The notes under the pieces: generated by a model | Told to the model about the DNA's origin: nothing | The model's input: the letters and a program-made list of their open reading frames with translations, nothing else | The model's database searches: none | Assembly (NCBI GenBank): GCA_031262495.1 | Contig: JAISHV010000006.1 | Span: 1 to 63,363 of the forward strand | Direction of reading: 5' to 3' | DNA: 63,363 nt | Source: Ruminococcus sp. | Lineage (GTDB): Bacteria > Bacillota > Clostridia > Oscillospirales > Ruminococcaceae | Position numbers and translations under genes: made by a program | In this document: positions 44,510-51,726 of the stretch, in pieces | Position numbering within the stretch: the first letter of the stretch is position 1 | How the letters are laid out: each line of letters begins with the position of its first letter

Positions 44510-44956
44510 ATGGAAAAGCAAGGAACAATAGAAATGATTTATTCAGGTCTGATAGCAGTCTGCACATTTTTGTTCGGCGGCATGAGCGGTATTCTCATTA
44601 CGCTTATAGTGCTTATTATACTTGATTATATCACAGGACTGTTATGCGGGATTGCCACAAAAACACTTTCGAGTGCTGAGGGCGCAAAAGGCATAATAAA
44701 AAAGATATTGACGCTTGTGATTGTATCATTTGCGCATATCTTAGACGTTAATATTGTCGGCAGCGGCGACCTTCTGATGACGATGACGATGCTCTTTTAT
44801 ATCTCGAATGAGAGTATTTCGCTGATTGAGAATTGCGGTATTTTGGGATTGCCTATACCGCAGCGTCTCAAAAGCGTGCTCTTGCAGCTTAAGTCAGACG
44901 AGAAGATTGCCGAAAGTAAAAACAAGGAAACAGAAAGCCCCGAAAATTCAGATTAA
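44510..44956 (+). CDS. Phage holin, toxin-secretion/TcdE-like family
   Basis: 148 aa with three hydrophobic helices in the first ~105 residues, including LITLIVLIILDYITGLLCGI, the signature of the phage_holin_4_1 family (PF05105). The charged tail is rich in Lys/Glu. Holins open the membrane for the endolysin; the next gene, 13 bp downstream, encodes one. Related proteins also release large clostridial toxins. Confidence 0.88.
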   Translation: MEKQGTIEMIYSGLIAVCTFLFGGMSGILITLIVLIILDYITGLLCGIATKTLSSAEGAKGIIKKILTLVIVSFAHILDVNIVGSGDLLMTMTMLFYISNESISLIENCGILGLPIPQRLKSVLLQLKSDEKIAESKNKETESPENSD

Positions 44957-44969
44957 AGGAGAGCTTATT

Positions 44970-45593
44970 ATGGCTGAACTCATTATAGACGTTTCAAAAC
45001 ACAACGGCAATATCGACTGGAAAAAGGTAAAAGCCGCCGGGGTAACGGGTGTTATAATCAGAGCCGGCTACGGGAAACTGTTAAAACAAAAAGATGCCTG
45101 TTTTGAAAAAAACTATGCGGGCGCAAAATCCGTCGGATTGCCCGTCGGCGCTTACTGGTATTCATATGCTGTAGATGTGGCTGCGGCAAAGCAGGAAGCG
45201 GAAGTTTGCCTTGAAGTTATTAAGGACAAATCCTTTGAATATCCTATTTATTTTGATATTGAGGATAAGTGTCATCTAAAGCTCTCAAAGGCAACTTGTA
45301 CGGCAATCACAGAGAAATTCTGCACTGAACTTGAAAAGAATAAATACTTCGCGGGTGTTTATTCATTCGACAGCTTTTTCGTGTCATATCTGGAAAGCTC
45401 TATTCAAGATAAGTTTTCCTGCTGGGCGGCGCGTGTGGAAAAAGTCCGACCGACTTACTGTAAAAAATTCGCTATGTGGCAGTATTCGTGGAAAGGCAAA
45501 ATAGACGGTATCAAAGGTGATGTCGATTGTAACGAAGCCTATAAAAATTTCCCGAATATCATGAAGAAGAATAAGCTTAACGGATGTAAGTAA
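44970..45593 (+). CDS. GH25 muramidase (endolysin)
   Basis: 207 aa from the ATG at 44970 (MAELIIDVSKHNGNIDW), with AAAGGAGA seven bases upstream; an open frame extends to 44826 but within the holin gene. Glycoside hydrolase family 25 motifs are clear: IDVSKHNG, GVIIRAGYG, YPIYFDIED with catalytic Asp96/Glu98, and MWQYSWKGKIDGIKGDVDCN. It cleaves the MurNAc-GlcNAc bond. There is no signal peptide or binding domain, consistent with holin-dependent release. Confidence 0.92.
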   Translation: MAELIIDVSKHNGNIDWKKVKAAGVTGVIIRAGYGKLLKQKDACFEKNYAGAKSVGLPVGAYWYSYAVDVAAAKQEAEVCLEVIKDKSFEYPIYFDIEDKCHLKLSKATCTAITEKFCTELEKNKYFAGVYSFDSFFVSYLESSIQDKFSCWAARVEKVRPTYCKKFAMWQYSWKGKIDGIKGDVDCNEAYKNFPNIMKKNKLNGCK

Positions 45594-45598
45594 ATTTG

Positions 45599-45621
45599 AA
45601 CGCCCCCTTAAAAAAGGGGGC
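45599..45621. terminator. GC hairpin after the lysin gene
   Basis: CGCCCCCTT pairs with AAGGGGGCG around an A-rich loop immediately after the stop. There is no T-run, so termination strength is uncertain. Confidence 0.5.
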
Positions 45622-45623
45622 GG

Positions 45624-45705
45624 GCGGGCAACCCGCCGGTGCAGCAACGCTGCGTATCGCTGATGGAAGTCTTTCATCTGCTTCTGCACGCTCACCGCGT
45701 AGAAG
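45624..45705. repeat. Dispersed three-hairpin element, copy 1
   Basis: Three consecutive hairpins: GGCGGGCAACCCGCC, GCAGCAACGCTGC, and a terminal CTTCTGCACG...CGCGTAGAAG stem. About 80% of the sequence recurs at 54882-54963 and a diverged version lies at 57501-57569. It creates a false peptide (FHQRYAALL) in minus-strand frames at both complete copies. Confidence 0.85.
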
Positions 45706-45708
45706 AAT

Positions 45709-45736
45709 AAACGCCCCTCAAAAAAGAGGGGCGTTT
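45709..45736. terminator. Bidirectional terminator between lysin and hicB
   Basis: AAACGCCCCTC (45709-45719) pairs perfectly over 11 bp with GAGGGGCGTTT (45726-45736) around an A6 loop. It sits 3 bp from the hicB stop codon. Confidence 0.8.
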
Positions 45737-45739
45737 AAT

Positions 45740-46132
45740 TTACTCCGGAATACCTAAATGTTGTTTTAGCCCCTCTTGAAGCACGGACGAAAAATTGATG
45801 TGGGCTTTTATAGCTTTTTCGTTGAGCCAATTCGGGATTGAGAGGGTTTTCTTGACGGAGCGGTTATCGTTTTTGCGGCGATAGGAGTCGGTGTCGATGT
45901 TTATTACGATAATAATCTCGTCAGAGTTTTCGCTTTTTCGAGGTTCTGAAGCAGGTATAATCGGAAGGCGTTTATCCTCGCGATCACATAGCCAAAGCGA
46001 AGCAGCATCTTCCGCCATCTCAGAAGCATCTCTTAAACTTGTTCCCATAGTGTTACAACCGACTAAATCCGGGAAACGTACTAAATAAGAATTTTTATAC
46101 GGTGATAAAATTGCATAATAACAATATTTCAT
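45740..46132 (-). CDS. hicB: HicB family antitoxin
   Basis: 130 aa. The N-terminal HicB fold (YAILSPYKNSYLVRFPDLVGCNTMGTS, split here as ILSPYKNSYLVRFPDLVGC then MAEDAASLWL) is followed by a C-terminal ribbon-helix-helix-like part (SIPNWLNEKAIKAHINFSSVL) that binds DNA. It lies 21 bp downstream of hicA in the standard toxin-first order and would neutralise HicA and repress the operon. It is paralogous to the orphan HicB at 55175-55570. Confidence 0.88.
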   Translation of the reverse strand: MKYCYYAILSPYKNSYLVRFPDLVGCNTMGTSLRDASEMAEDAASLWLCDREDKRLPIIPASEPRKSENSDEIIIVINIDTDSYRRKNDNRSVKKTLSIPNWLNEKAIKAHINFSSVLQEGLKQHLGIPE

Positions 46133-46153
46133 AAATTTAACTCCTTTATGTAA

Positions 46154-46330
46154 TTATAAAAGCCCCGCATCTTTAAGTATTTGGCGCGCAAGCGGTTCGG
46201 GTAATTCTTTGTGGCGCGGAACTGTCAACGATTGTTCATGGTCTTTATGAACATATTTATCATGTTTTCCGCCGTGTACTAAATACCAACCGGCTTTGGA
46301 TAATTTTCGGTGCAACTCTTTTTGCTTCAT
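46154..46330 (-). CDS. hicA: HicA family mRNA interferase toxin
   Basis: 58 aa from the ATG at 46330 (MKQKELHRKLSKAGWYLVHG), five bases after AGGAG; the open frame extends upstream only across the promoter. The double-stranded-RNA-binding-like fold and catalytic-histidine motif HGGKHDKY (His23) are intact, as is the VPRHKELPEPLARQILKDAGL tail. It cleaves mRNA and tmRNA when free of HicB. Confidence 0.9.
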   Translation of the reverse strand: MKQKELHRKLSKAGWYLVHGGKHDKYVHKDHEQSLTVPRHKELPEPLARQILKDAGLL

Positions 46331-46358
46331 ATAATCTCCTATGACTTCTGATATATAC

Positions 46359-46387
46359 ATTATACCACGTATTTCACGTATTGTCAA
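46359..46387 (-). promoter_or_regulatory. hicAB promoter with direct repeats in the spacer
   Basis: Minus strand TTGACA (46382-46387), 17-bp spacer, TATAAT (46359-46364), fully consensus. The spacer carries two ATACGTG repeats nine bases apart, placing likely HicB half-sites between -35 and -10. Confidence 0.8.
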
Positions 46388-46415
46388 TAGAAAAATTCAT
46401 TTTTTTAAAAAACGT

Positions 46416-47617
46416 GTTCGTGTGTCAATGATAAGTAAAAGTTAAATAATGGGAAACTAAAAATAAGAAAACAATTCCTGCTTTTCTGCTACTCTTTTGG
46501 CAACAAAAGAGTAGCGGTGGGTACGGGGGCGAGCCGTCCCCGTCAGAGTGAGGTAACAGTCGAAAATTCTGCTAAAACTTGGATGGGGGATTTATATTTC
46601 AAACAAATTTTGATACGGGAGTTGCTGTAATTGTTATACGAACTTACCTTTTTTTGCGCGTCAGCAAGGGAATAGAACTTGTTTTTATTGTAGAAACGTT
46701 TTTGGTCTAAACCGTGCTGACGTTCCACCCGCCCGTTGTGCCGTGGAGTAGCGATTCGGATACGTTTGTACTCAATGCCGAACTCGGCGAGAGCCTCTTC
46801 AAACAGCGTTTTGTGAGTAGCTTTTGTGACCGGCAGCGCATTTGTCCATTCGGTACCGTTGTCAGTTTGGATTAACTTTATGGGAAACGGAGCTTTTTTT
46901 ATGAGATTTAACAAGAATAAATATGCTGAATGAGTGCTGTGCTCATTATAAATTTCACGATAACACCAACGCGAATATTCGTCAATAGCGGTAAATTGAT
47001 ATAATTTCACATCTGACTTGTTACAATCTGCCGGTACAAATTTGACATCAAGTTGTAATTCTTCTCCCGGAAAAGTGCCGCCGTGGTATAATTTTGGCTT
47101 TTTACGAGAAAGTTTTTTCTGTTTTCCGTTTTGAAAGTGTTTTCTGATGAAACGTTTCATACCGCCGAAACTGCGTTTGTACCCGCGTTCGCGAAGTTCT
47201 TGCCAAAGTAAAAGCGGTTCTAAAAAGCCTTTTTCACGATAAACATCTTTTATGAGCTGCACTTCTTCCGGTATGTGCTCGTTCGGGTGACTCTGCGGGC
47301 GATGACTTTTTTCAACTAAACTTCTCCATGTTCAGTCCCACCGTTTATGCCGGTCATAGATTGTTTTAACGCACGCTATGCGATACAATGCCGCAGTTTC
47401 AGATACTGCGTGACGGTTGCCGCGCTTTTTTTCTTTTTGAATTTTCTCCTTCTGTTTCCATTTGGCATTTTGGGCTATACTATTCATTATAAGACCTCTT
47501 GTAATGGTTTGAGTATGCTTTCACATTTATCTTTCCCATTACTCGTTGGTCTTATTTATTTGCTTTTACTTATCTATTGTATCACAACAAATGGTGAAAT
47601 TTTCGGGGATTTTGTCG
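46416..47617 (-). mobile_element. IS481-type insertion sequence, probably inactive
   Basis: About 1.2 kb. Imperfect inverted repeats lie at 46420-46441 and 47563-47585, sharing CTTTTACTTATC and a degenerate outer half. The outer limits 46416 and 47617 are suggested by a 46-bp remnant at 31886-31931 that joins these two edges. The single transposase gene is broken by an in-frame stop. Confidence 0.7.
46543..47487 (-). pseudogene. IS481-family DDE transposase with an internal TGA
   Basis: 315 codons in one frame from the ATG at 47487 (MNSIAQNAKWKQKEKIQ) to 46543. An N-terminal helix-turn-helix part is followed by an in-frame TGA at 47332-47334 (codon 52, in RWD-stop-TWRSL, where relatives usually have Gly, so GGA to TGA is likely). 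The rest (239 codons from an internal start at 47262) keeps the DDE catalytic domain: D in LQLDVKFV, D in IQTDNGTEW and E in NGRVERQHG. TGA is an ordinary stop elsewhere in this genome, so the element is probably dead in cis, although the catalytic part alone could still be made. Confidence 0.85.
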
Positions 47618-47640
47618 ATATAAATTCTGAAAAAATAATA

Positions 47641-47661
47641 GCTTCCGTTTAAAGCGGAAGC
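47641..47661. terminator. Hairpin beside the IS
   Basis: GCTTCCG (47641-47647) pairs with CGGAAGC (47655-47661). It is located between the IS and the acc genes and resembles the terminator stem at 28633. Confidence 0.4.
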
Positions 47662-47689
47662 CGATTACTCCAAAATATTGTATGTGCAC

Positions 47690-47776
47690 GGGCGAACGCA
47701 GTTCGCCCCTACAATTCTGACCTCTGTCCTCTGACTTCTGACCTCTGTCCTCTGATTTCTGATCTCTGTGTTGTGT
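47690..47776 (-). repeat. Stop-linked heptad array and GC palindrome after accA
   Basis: On the minus strand, right after the accA TAA, a run of CAGAGAT/CAGAAAT/CAGAGGA/CAGAGGT/CAGAAGT heptads (47776-47716) leads to TTGTAGGGGCGAAC and a GGGCGAAC-GTTCGCCC palindrome (47690-47708). Confidence 0.85.
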
Positions 47777-48589
47777 TTATTCCGCATAAACCCCCAAATT
47801 CCTGAATTTGAGGTATCTTTTTTCTAATAGGTTATCTATATCGGCTTGTTTGAGGAGATTAATACTTTCGGAGAGGAAATCTGTTATGGCGTTTGCGGTT
47901 CTTTTTGTGTCTGTGTGAGCACCGCCCGGGGGTTCGGGGATTATTTTTTCGGCGATACCGAAATTCAGCATATCCGTTGCCGTGATTTTGAGTACTTCGG
48001 CGGCATCCTTTTCTTTACCGGCATCTTTCCAGAGGATTGAAGCCGCGCCTCGCGGGGAAATTACAGAATAAATGGAATTCTCCAAAACGCCTAAGCGGTC
48101 GCAAATCCCCAGTGCTAACGCGCCGCCGCTGCCGCCCTCGCCGAGGACTACAGAAATTACAGGGGTTTTAAGGGTGATAAATTCAAATAAATTTCGGGCA
48201 ATAGCCTCGCCTTGACCGCGTTTTTCCGCTTCAATTCCGCAAAAAGCACCCGGTGTGTCAATAAAACAAATCACAGGGCGGTGAAATTTCTCCGCCTGAC
48301 GCGCAAGCCGCAAAGCCTTGCGATACCCTTCCGGGTGCGGCATAGCGAAATTCCCCGCCTTGTTTTCGGCTAAATTTCGCCCCTTAACCTGTGAAATTAC
48401 GGTAACAGGCACGCCGTCAAACAACCCGACACCGCCGATTATTGCCGCATCATCGCCGTAAAGCCTGTCGCCGTGAAGTTCAAAAAAATCATCAAACAAA
48501 AGCGGCAAATAGTCCTTTACCGTAGGGCGGTTCTTCTCGCGTATAATTTTAAGCTTTTCCCAAGCGGAATTTTTTATTTTTTCGGACAT
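47777..48589 (-). CDS. accA: Acetyl-CoA carboxylase carboxyltransferase subunit alpha
   Basis: 270 aa, the usual length for the short Firmicute form. Family blocks are intact: FFELHGDRLYGDDAAIIGG, GRNLAENKAGNFAMPHPEGY, ICFIDTPGAFCGIEAEKRGQ, VLGEGGSGGALALG and the LWKDAGKEKDAAEVLKITA tail. With AccD it transfers the carboxyl group from biotin to acetyl-CoA, making malonyl-CoA for fatty-acid synthesis. It starts 9 bp after the accD stop, so the two subunits are translated together. Confidence 0.95.
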   Translation of the reverse strand: MSEKIKNSAWEKLKIIREKNRPTVKDYLPLLFDDFFELHGDRLYGDDAAIIGGVGLFDGVPVTVISQVKGRNLAENKAGNFAMPHPEGYRKALRLARQAEKFHRPVICFIDTPGAFCGIEAEKRGQGEAIARNLFEFITLKTPVISVVLGEGGSGGALALGICDRLGVLENSIYSVISPRGAASILWKDAGKEKDAAEVLKITATDMLNFGIAEKIIPEPPGGAHTDTKRTANAITDFLSESINLLKQADIDNLLEKRYLKFRNLGVYAE

Positions 48590-48598
48590 TTTTCTTAC

Positions 48599-49477
48599 CT
48601 ATTTATGCAATTTAATCAAATGCGCCACCGTTCTTCTTAAAAACCTACGTTCGCAAATCATATCAATAAACCCGTGCGCTAACTGAAATTCAGCGGACTG
48701 AAAATCATCGGGGAGACGTTGTTTTATAGTCCCCTCAATAACGCGCCGCCCCGCGAAACCTATTAACACCTTCGGTTCGGCGATAATAATATCCCCGAGT
48801 GAAGCAAAAGAAGCTTCAACACCGCCTGTAGTCGGGTCAGTCATAATACTTATAAACAAGAGTCCGGCATCAGAATGACGTTTAGCGGCGGCGGAGGTTT
48901 TCGCCATCTGCATAAGCGAAATAATCCCCTCCTGCATACGTGCGCCGCCTGAGGCTGTAAACATAATCACAGGCAAACCCTCGCGGGTTGCGTATTCAAA
49001 AGCGCGTGTAATCTTCTCGCCCGCGACAGAACCCATCGAAGCCATCATAAAGCGGCTGTCCATAACGCCTAAAACTATTTTTTCGCCCCTCAAAGTACAA
49101 AGCCCGGTGACCATGCCGTCATTCATTTTAAGTCTTTCGGCAAGCTCGCGCTGCTTTTCTTCATAGCCGGGGAAATCAATGGGATTAAGGCTCTTCATAG
49201 TTACATCAAATTCGGTGAAACTGCCCTTGTCGGTGAACATTTCGATACGCTCATCGGCAGAAATCCGCGAATGATAGTTACAGTTAGGGCAAACTTTCAT
49301 ACCCGCCGCAAAAACATCCGTCGGGGTTACCGTCAGACAGCGGGGGCATTTAAACCCGGGGGCAGCCGGTATTTCAGCCGGCGCGGGTTCGTTTTTGGGC
49401 TTTTCGGCAGGGGGATTATTCCCTGTAATGCCGTTCCAGCGGTCTTTTACAAGACCGAATAAATTTTCTAATGCCAT
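48599..49477 (-). CDS. accD: Acetyl-CoA carboxylase carboxyltransferase subunit beta
   Basis: 292 aa with the N-terminal zinc ribbon (Cys44, Cys47, Cys63, Cys66) after a Pro/Ala-rich stretch, and the crotonase-fold core (VMDSRFMMASMGSVAGEKI, TASGGARMQEG, GRRVIEGTIKQRLPDDFQSAEF). It pairs with AccA. The gap to the upstream gene contains two copies of a 103-bp direct repeat, so accDA may have its own promoter; none was clear. Confidence 0.95.
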   Translation of the reverse strand: MALENLFGLVKDRWNGITGNNPPAEKPKNEPAPAEIPAAPGFKCPRCLTVTPTDVFAAGMKVCPNCNYHSRISADERIEMFTDKGSFTEFDVTMKSLNPIDFPGYEEKQRELAERLKMNDGMVTGLCTLRGEKIVLGVMDSRFMMASMGSVAGEKITRAFEYATREGLPVIMFTASGGARMQEGIISLMQMAKTSAAAKRHSDAGLLFISIMTDPTTGGVEASFASLGDIIIAEPKVLIGFAGRRVIEGTIKQRLPDDFQSAEFQLAHGFIDMICERRFLRRTVAHLIKLHK

Positions 49478-49510
49478 TTAAATTCACCGGAATATTGAAT
49501 ATAGATTTTG

Positions 49511-49842
49511 TAGGGGCGACCTTTGGTCGCCCGCCCGTACATAACAGAGGTCAGAGGTCAGAAGACAGAGGTCAGAAGATGAATATCAAGATTTCAACCG
49601 AAATCAGGGCTTTCGTATTCTGATATCTGACATCTGATTTCTGATTTCTGTTAGCTCAGAAACGGTGTACGACATTCATACGACATCGAAGACGGACATT
49701 CACATTCTGACATCTGACATCTGATTTCTGATTTCTGTTAGGTCTGAGGTCAGAAGACAGAGGTCAGAAGATGAATATCAAGATTTCAACCGAAATCAGG
49801 GCTTTCGTATTCTGATATCTGACATCTGATTTCTGATTTCTG
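49511..49842 (-). repeat. Repeat-filled 365-bp gap upstream of accD
   Basis: No gene. On the minus strand it holds a heptad array, a GAATGTC fragment, a second heptad array, and a GGGCGACC-GGTCGCCC palindrome followed by CCTACAAAAT (49508-49540). A perfect 103-bp direct repeat occupies 49554-49656 and 49746-49848, the second copy running into the end of the upstream gene. Confidence 0.85.
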
Positions 49843-50361
49843 TTAGCTGAATATGAATATGCTTAGTATACCTAAGAGGATGAGGTCGCCTATGAGGGCG
49901 TTTTTGCGATCGCTTTTCCCGAATAATTTCACGGCGATAGCCGCAATGATGGGGAATATACCGCTGACGAGCAAACCGACAACAACAGCCCACCAGTATT
50001 TTTTAAATTTCTGCCCCAAAGACATTTCGGAATAACGCTGGCAGAAATCGTCGAAAGAACTGTTCTGATAGGTGTTTTGAGGGGGCGGAGCGTACGCACG
50101 GGGGGGCGGGGTATAGGCGTTTTGCTGATGAGGGGCAACCTTGATATTCGGGGCGGCGTAATCGGCAGCTTTATAATCAACGTCAAAATAGCGCGGCGGC
50201 GGAAGAATATCTTCCGCAGAGGGCTGTAAGACTATATCATCGGGTTCAAAATCATGCTTGTCGCGCATGGTTTTTTCATCGGGAAATTCAAACCCGCAGG
50301 AAAAACACGTTTTTCCCAAAACATCACCGCCGCAAAGCGGACATTTTCTTATATTAGTCAA
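49843..50361 (-). CDS. Zinc-ribbon membrane protein of unknown function
   Basis: 172 aa. The N-terminus has a zinc ribbon (CPLCGGDVLGKTCFSCGFEF). A Pro/Tyr/Ala-rich spacer (about residues 55-100, PPPRAYAPPPQ) leads to two transmembrane helices near the C-terminus (WWAVVVGLLVSGIFPIIAAIAV and a final IGDLILLGILSIFIF). The last codons and stop lie inside the 103-bp direct repeat. It sits five bases after accC; such zinc_ribbon_2 proteins are common in Clostridia but have no assigned role. Confidence 0.8.
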   Translation of the reverse strand: MTNIRKCPLCGGDVLGKTCFSCGFEFPDEKTMRDKHDFEPDDIVLQPSAEDILPPPRYFDVDYKAADYAAPNIKVAPHQQNAYTPPPRAYAPPPQNTYQNSSFDDFCQRYSEMSLGQKFKKYWWAVVVGLLVSGIFPIIAAIAVKLFGKSDRKNALIGDLILLGILSIFIFS

Positions 50362-50366
50362 TTTAA

Positions 50367-51713
50367 TTAACCATTAATTCTCGACAAATACCCAATATCG
50401 TAATCCCCGGTTAAAAAAACAGGGTCGGTAATCAAACTCAATTCAAAATCAATATTAGTCTTCACGCCGTCTACGATGAATTCGGCTAAACTGCGGCGCA
50501 TTTTCATAATAGCCTGTTCGCGTGTCGGCGCGTGGACTATGAGTTTGGCTATCATTGAATCATAATAGGGCGGTATAGTATAACCTTGATAAACGGCACT
50601 GTCAACCCTCACACCCGGTCCGCCGGGGATATGAAGCGACTCGATTTTCCCGGGATTCGGGCGGAAATTCTTTGAGGGGTCTTCGGCGTTAATCCGACAT
50701 TCAATCGAATGTCCGCGAAGCGCAATATCGCCCTGACTAAACGGCAGCTTTTCACCGGCGGCAATACGAATCTGCTCCGCTACAAGGTCAACGCCCGTTA
50801 CGGCTTCCGTAATGGGGTGTTCAACCTGAATTCGGGTGTTCATTTCCATAAAATAATAGTTTAAATCGCGGTCAACTAAAAATTCAATAGTACCCGCATT
50901 GGTGTAACCGGCGGCTTTTGCGGCTTTGACGGCGGCATTGCCCATTTTTTCGCGTAATTCGGCTGTCATAATCGGCGACGGAGTTTCTTCTAAAACCTTT
51001 TGGTTTCGCCTCTGCATTGAGCAGTCGCGTTCGCCTAAGTGGACAGCATTGCCGTGATTATCGGCTAAAATCTGAAATTCAATATGCTTAGGGTCAACTA
51101 TAAATTTCTCAACATATAGACTGCCGTCGCCGAAATAATTTAATGCCTCTTCTCGGGCGGCATTAACGTTTGTTTCAAGTTCAGACGGATTGTTAACGCG
51201 GCGAATTCCGCGCCCGCCGCCGCCTGATGAGGCTTTAATCATCACAGGGTAACCGATTTTATCGCAGAAACTCTTGATTTCGTCATACGAATTCAAAGCT
51301 CCGTCAGAACCCGGAATAACAGGCACTCCGGCTTTTGCCATAGTGGATTTAGCGGCGGCTTTATTGCCCAAACGGTCAATACATTCAGGCGACGGACCTA
51401 TGAAAGTAATACCATTATCACGGCAAAGACGTGCAAAATCCGCGTTTTCGGACAAAAACCCGAACCCGGGATGAACCGCATCGGAACCTGTAAGCTTACA
51501 GGCGGTAATGACAGCGTTCATATCAAGATATGACTTTTTTGAATCGGCAGCACCGATACAAACGGCACTGTCGGCGATCTGTGCATGGAGCGCAGAACGG
51601 TCTGCCGTAGAATATATCGCCGCAGTAGATATGCCCAGTTCACGGCAGGCTCTTATGACACGGACGGCAATTTCACCGCGATTGGCTATGAGGACTTTTT
51701 TTATTTTCAGCAT
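50367..51713 (-). CDS. accC: Acetyl-CoA carboxylase biotin carboxylase subunit
   Basis: 448 aa, normal length. ATP-grasp features are intact: NRGEIAVRVIRACRELGI at the start, HPGFGFLSEN, the glycine loop SSGGGGRGI (162-170), ECSMQRRNQK-type block (GERDCSMQRRNQKVLEE) and MEMNTRIQVEHPITE. It carboxylates biotin on AccB using ATP and bicarbonate. The biotin carrier gene accB is not in this window, so it must lie elsewhere. It is spaced 13 bp from serS. Confidence 0.96.
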   Translation of the reverse strand: MLKIKKVLIANRGEIAVRVIRACRELGISTAAIYSTADRSALHAQIADSAVCIGAADSKKSYLDMNAVITACKLTGSDAVHPGFGFLSENADFARLCRDNGITFIGPSPECIDRLGNKAAAKSTMAKAGVPVIPGSDGALNSYDEIKSFCDKIGYPVMIKASSGGGGRGIRRVNNPSELETNVNAAREEALNYFGDGSLYVEKFIVDPKHIEFQILADNHGNAVHLGERDCSMQRRNQKVLEETPSPIMTAELREKMGNAAVKAAKAAGYTNAGTIEFLVDRDLNYYFMEMNTRIQVEHPITEAVTGVDLVAEQIRIAAGEKLPFSQGDIALRGHSIECRINAEDPSKNFRPNPGKIESLHIPGGPGVRVDSAVYQGYTIPPYYDSMIAKLIVHAPTREQAIMKMRRSLAEFIVDGVKTNIDFELSLITDPVFLTGDYDIGYLSRING

Positions 51714-51726
51714 TTTTAATTTACAG

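Noticed and set aside
32462-45593. Complete inducible prophage
   Set aside because: No integrase, repressor, replication or tape-measure gene and no attachment-site pair could be found, so I call it a reduced cassette.
46154-46387. Longer HicA start at 46384
   Set aside because: It would place the -10 and -35 elements inside the coding region; the ATG at 46330 has AGGAG at ideal distance.
47347-47652. 101-codon plus-strand ORF across the IS left part
   Set aside because: It is antisense to the transposase N-terminus and the IS inverted repeat; composition and lack of a ribosome site mark it as a shadow.
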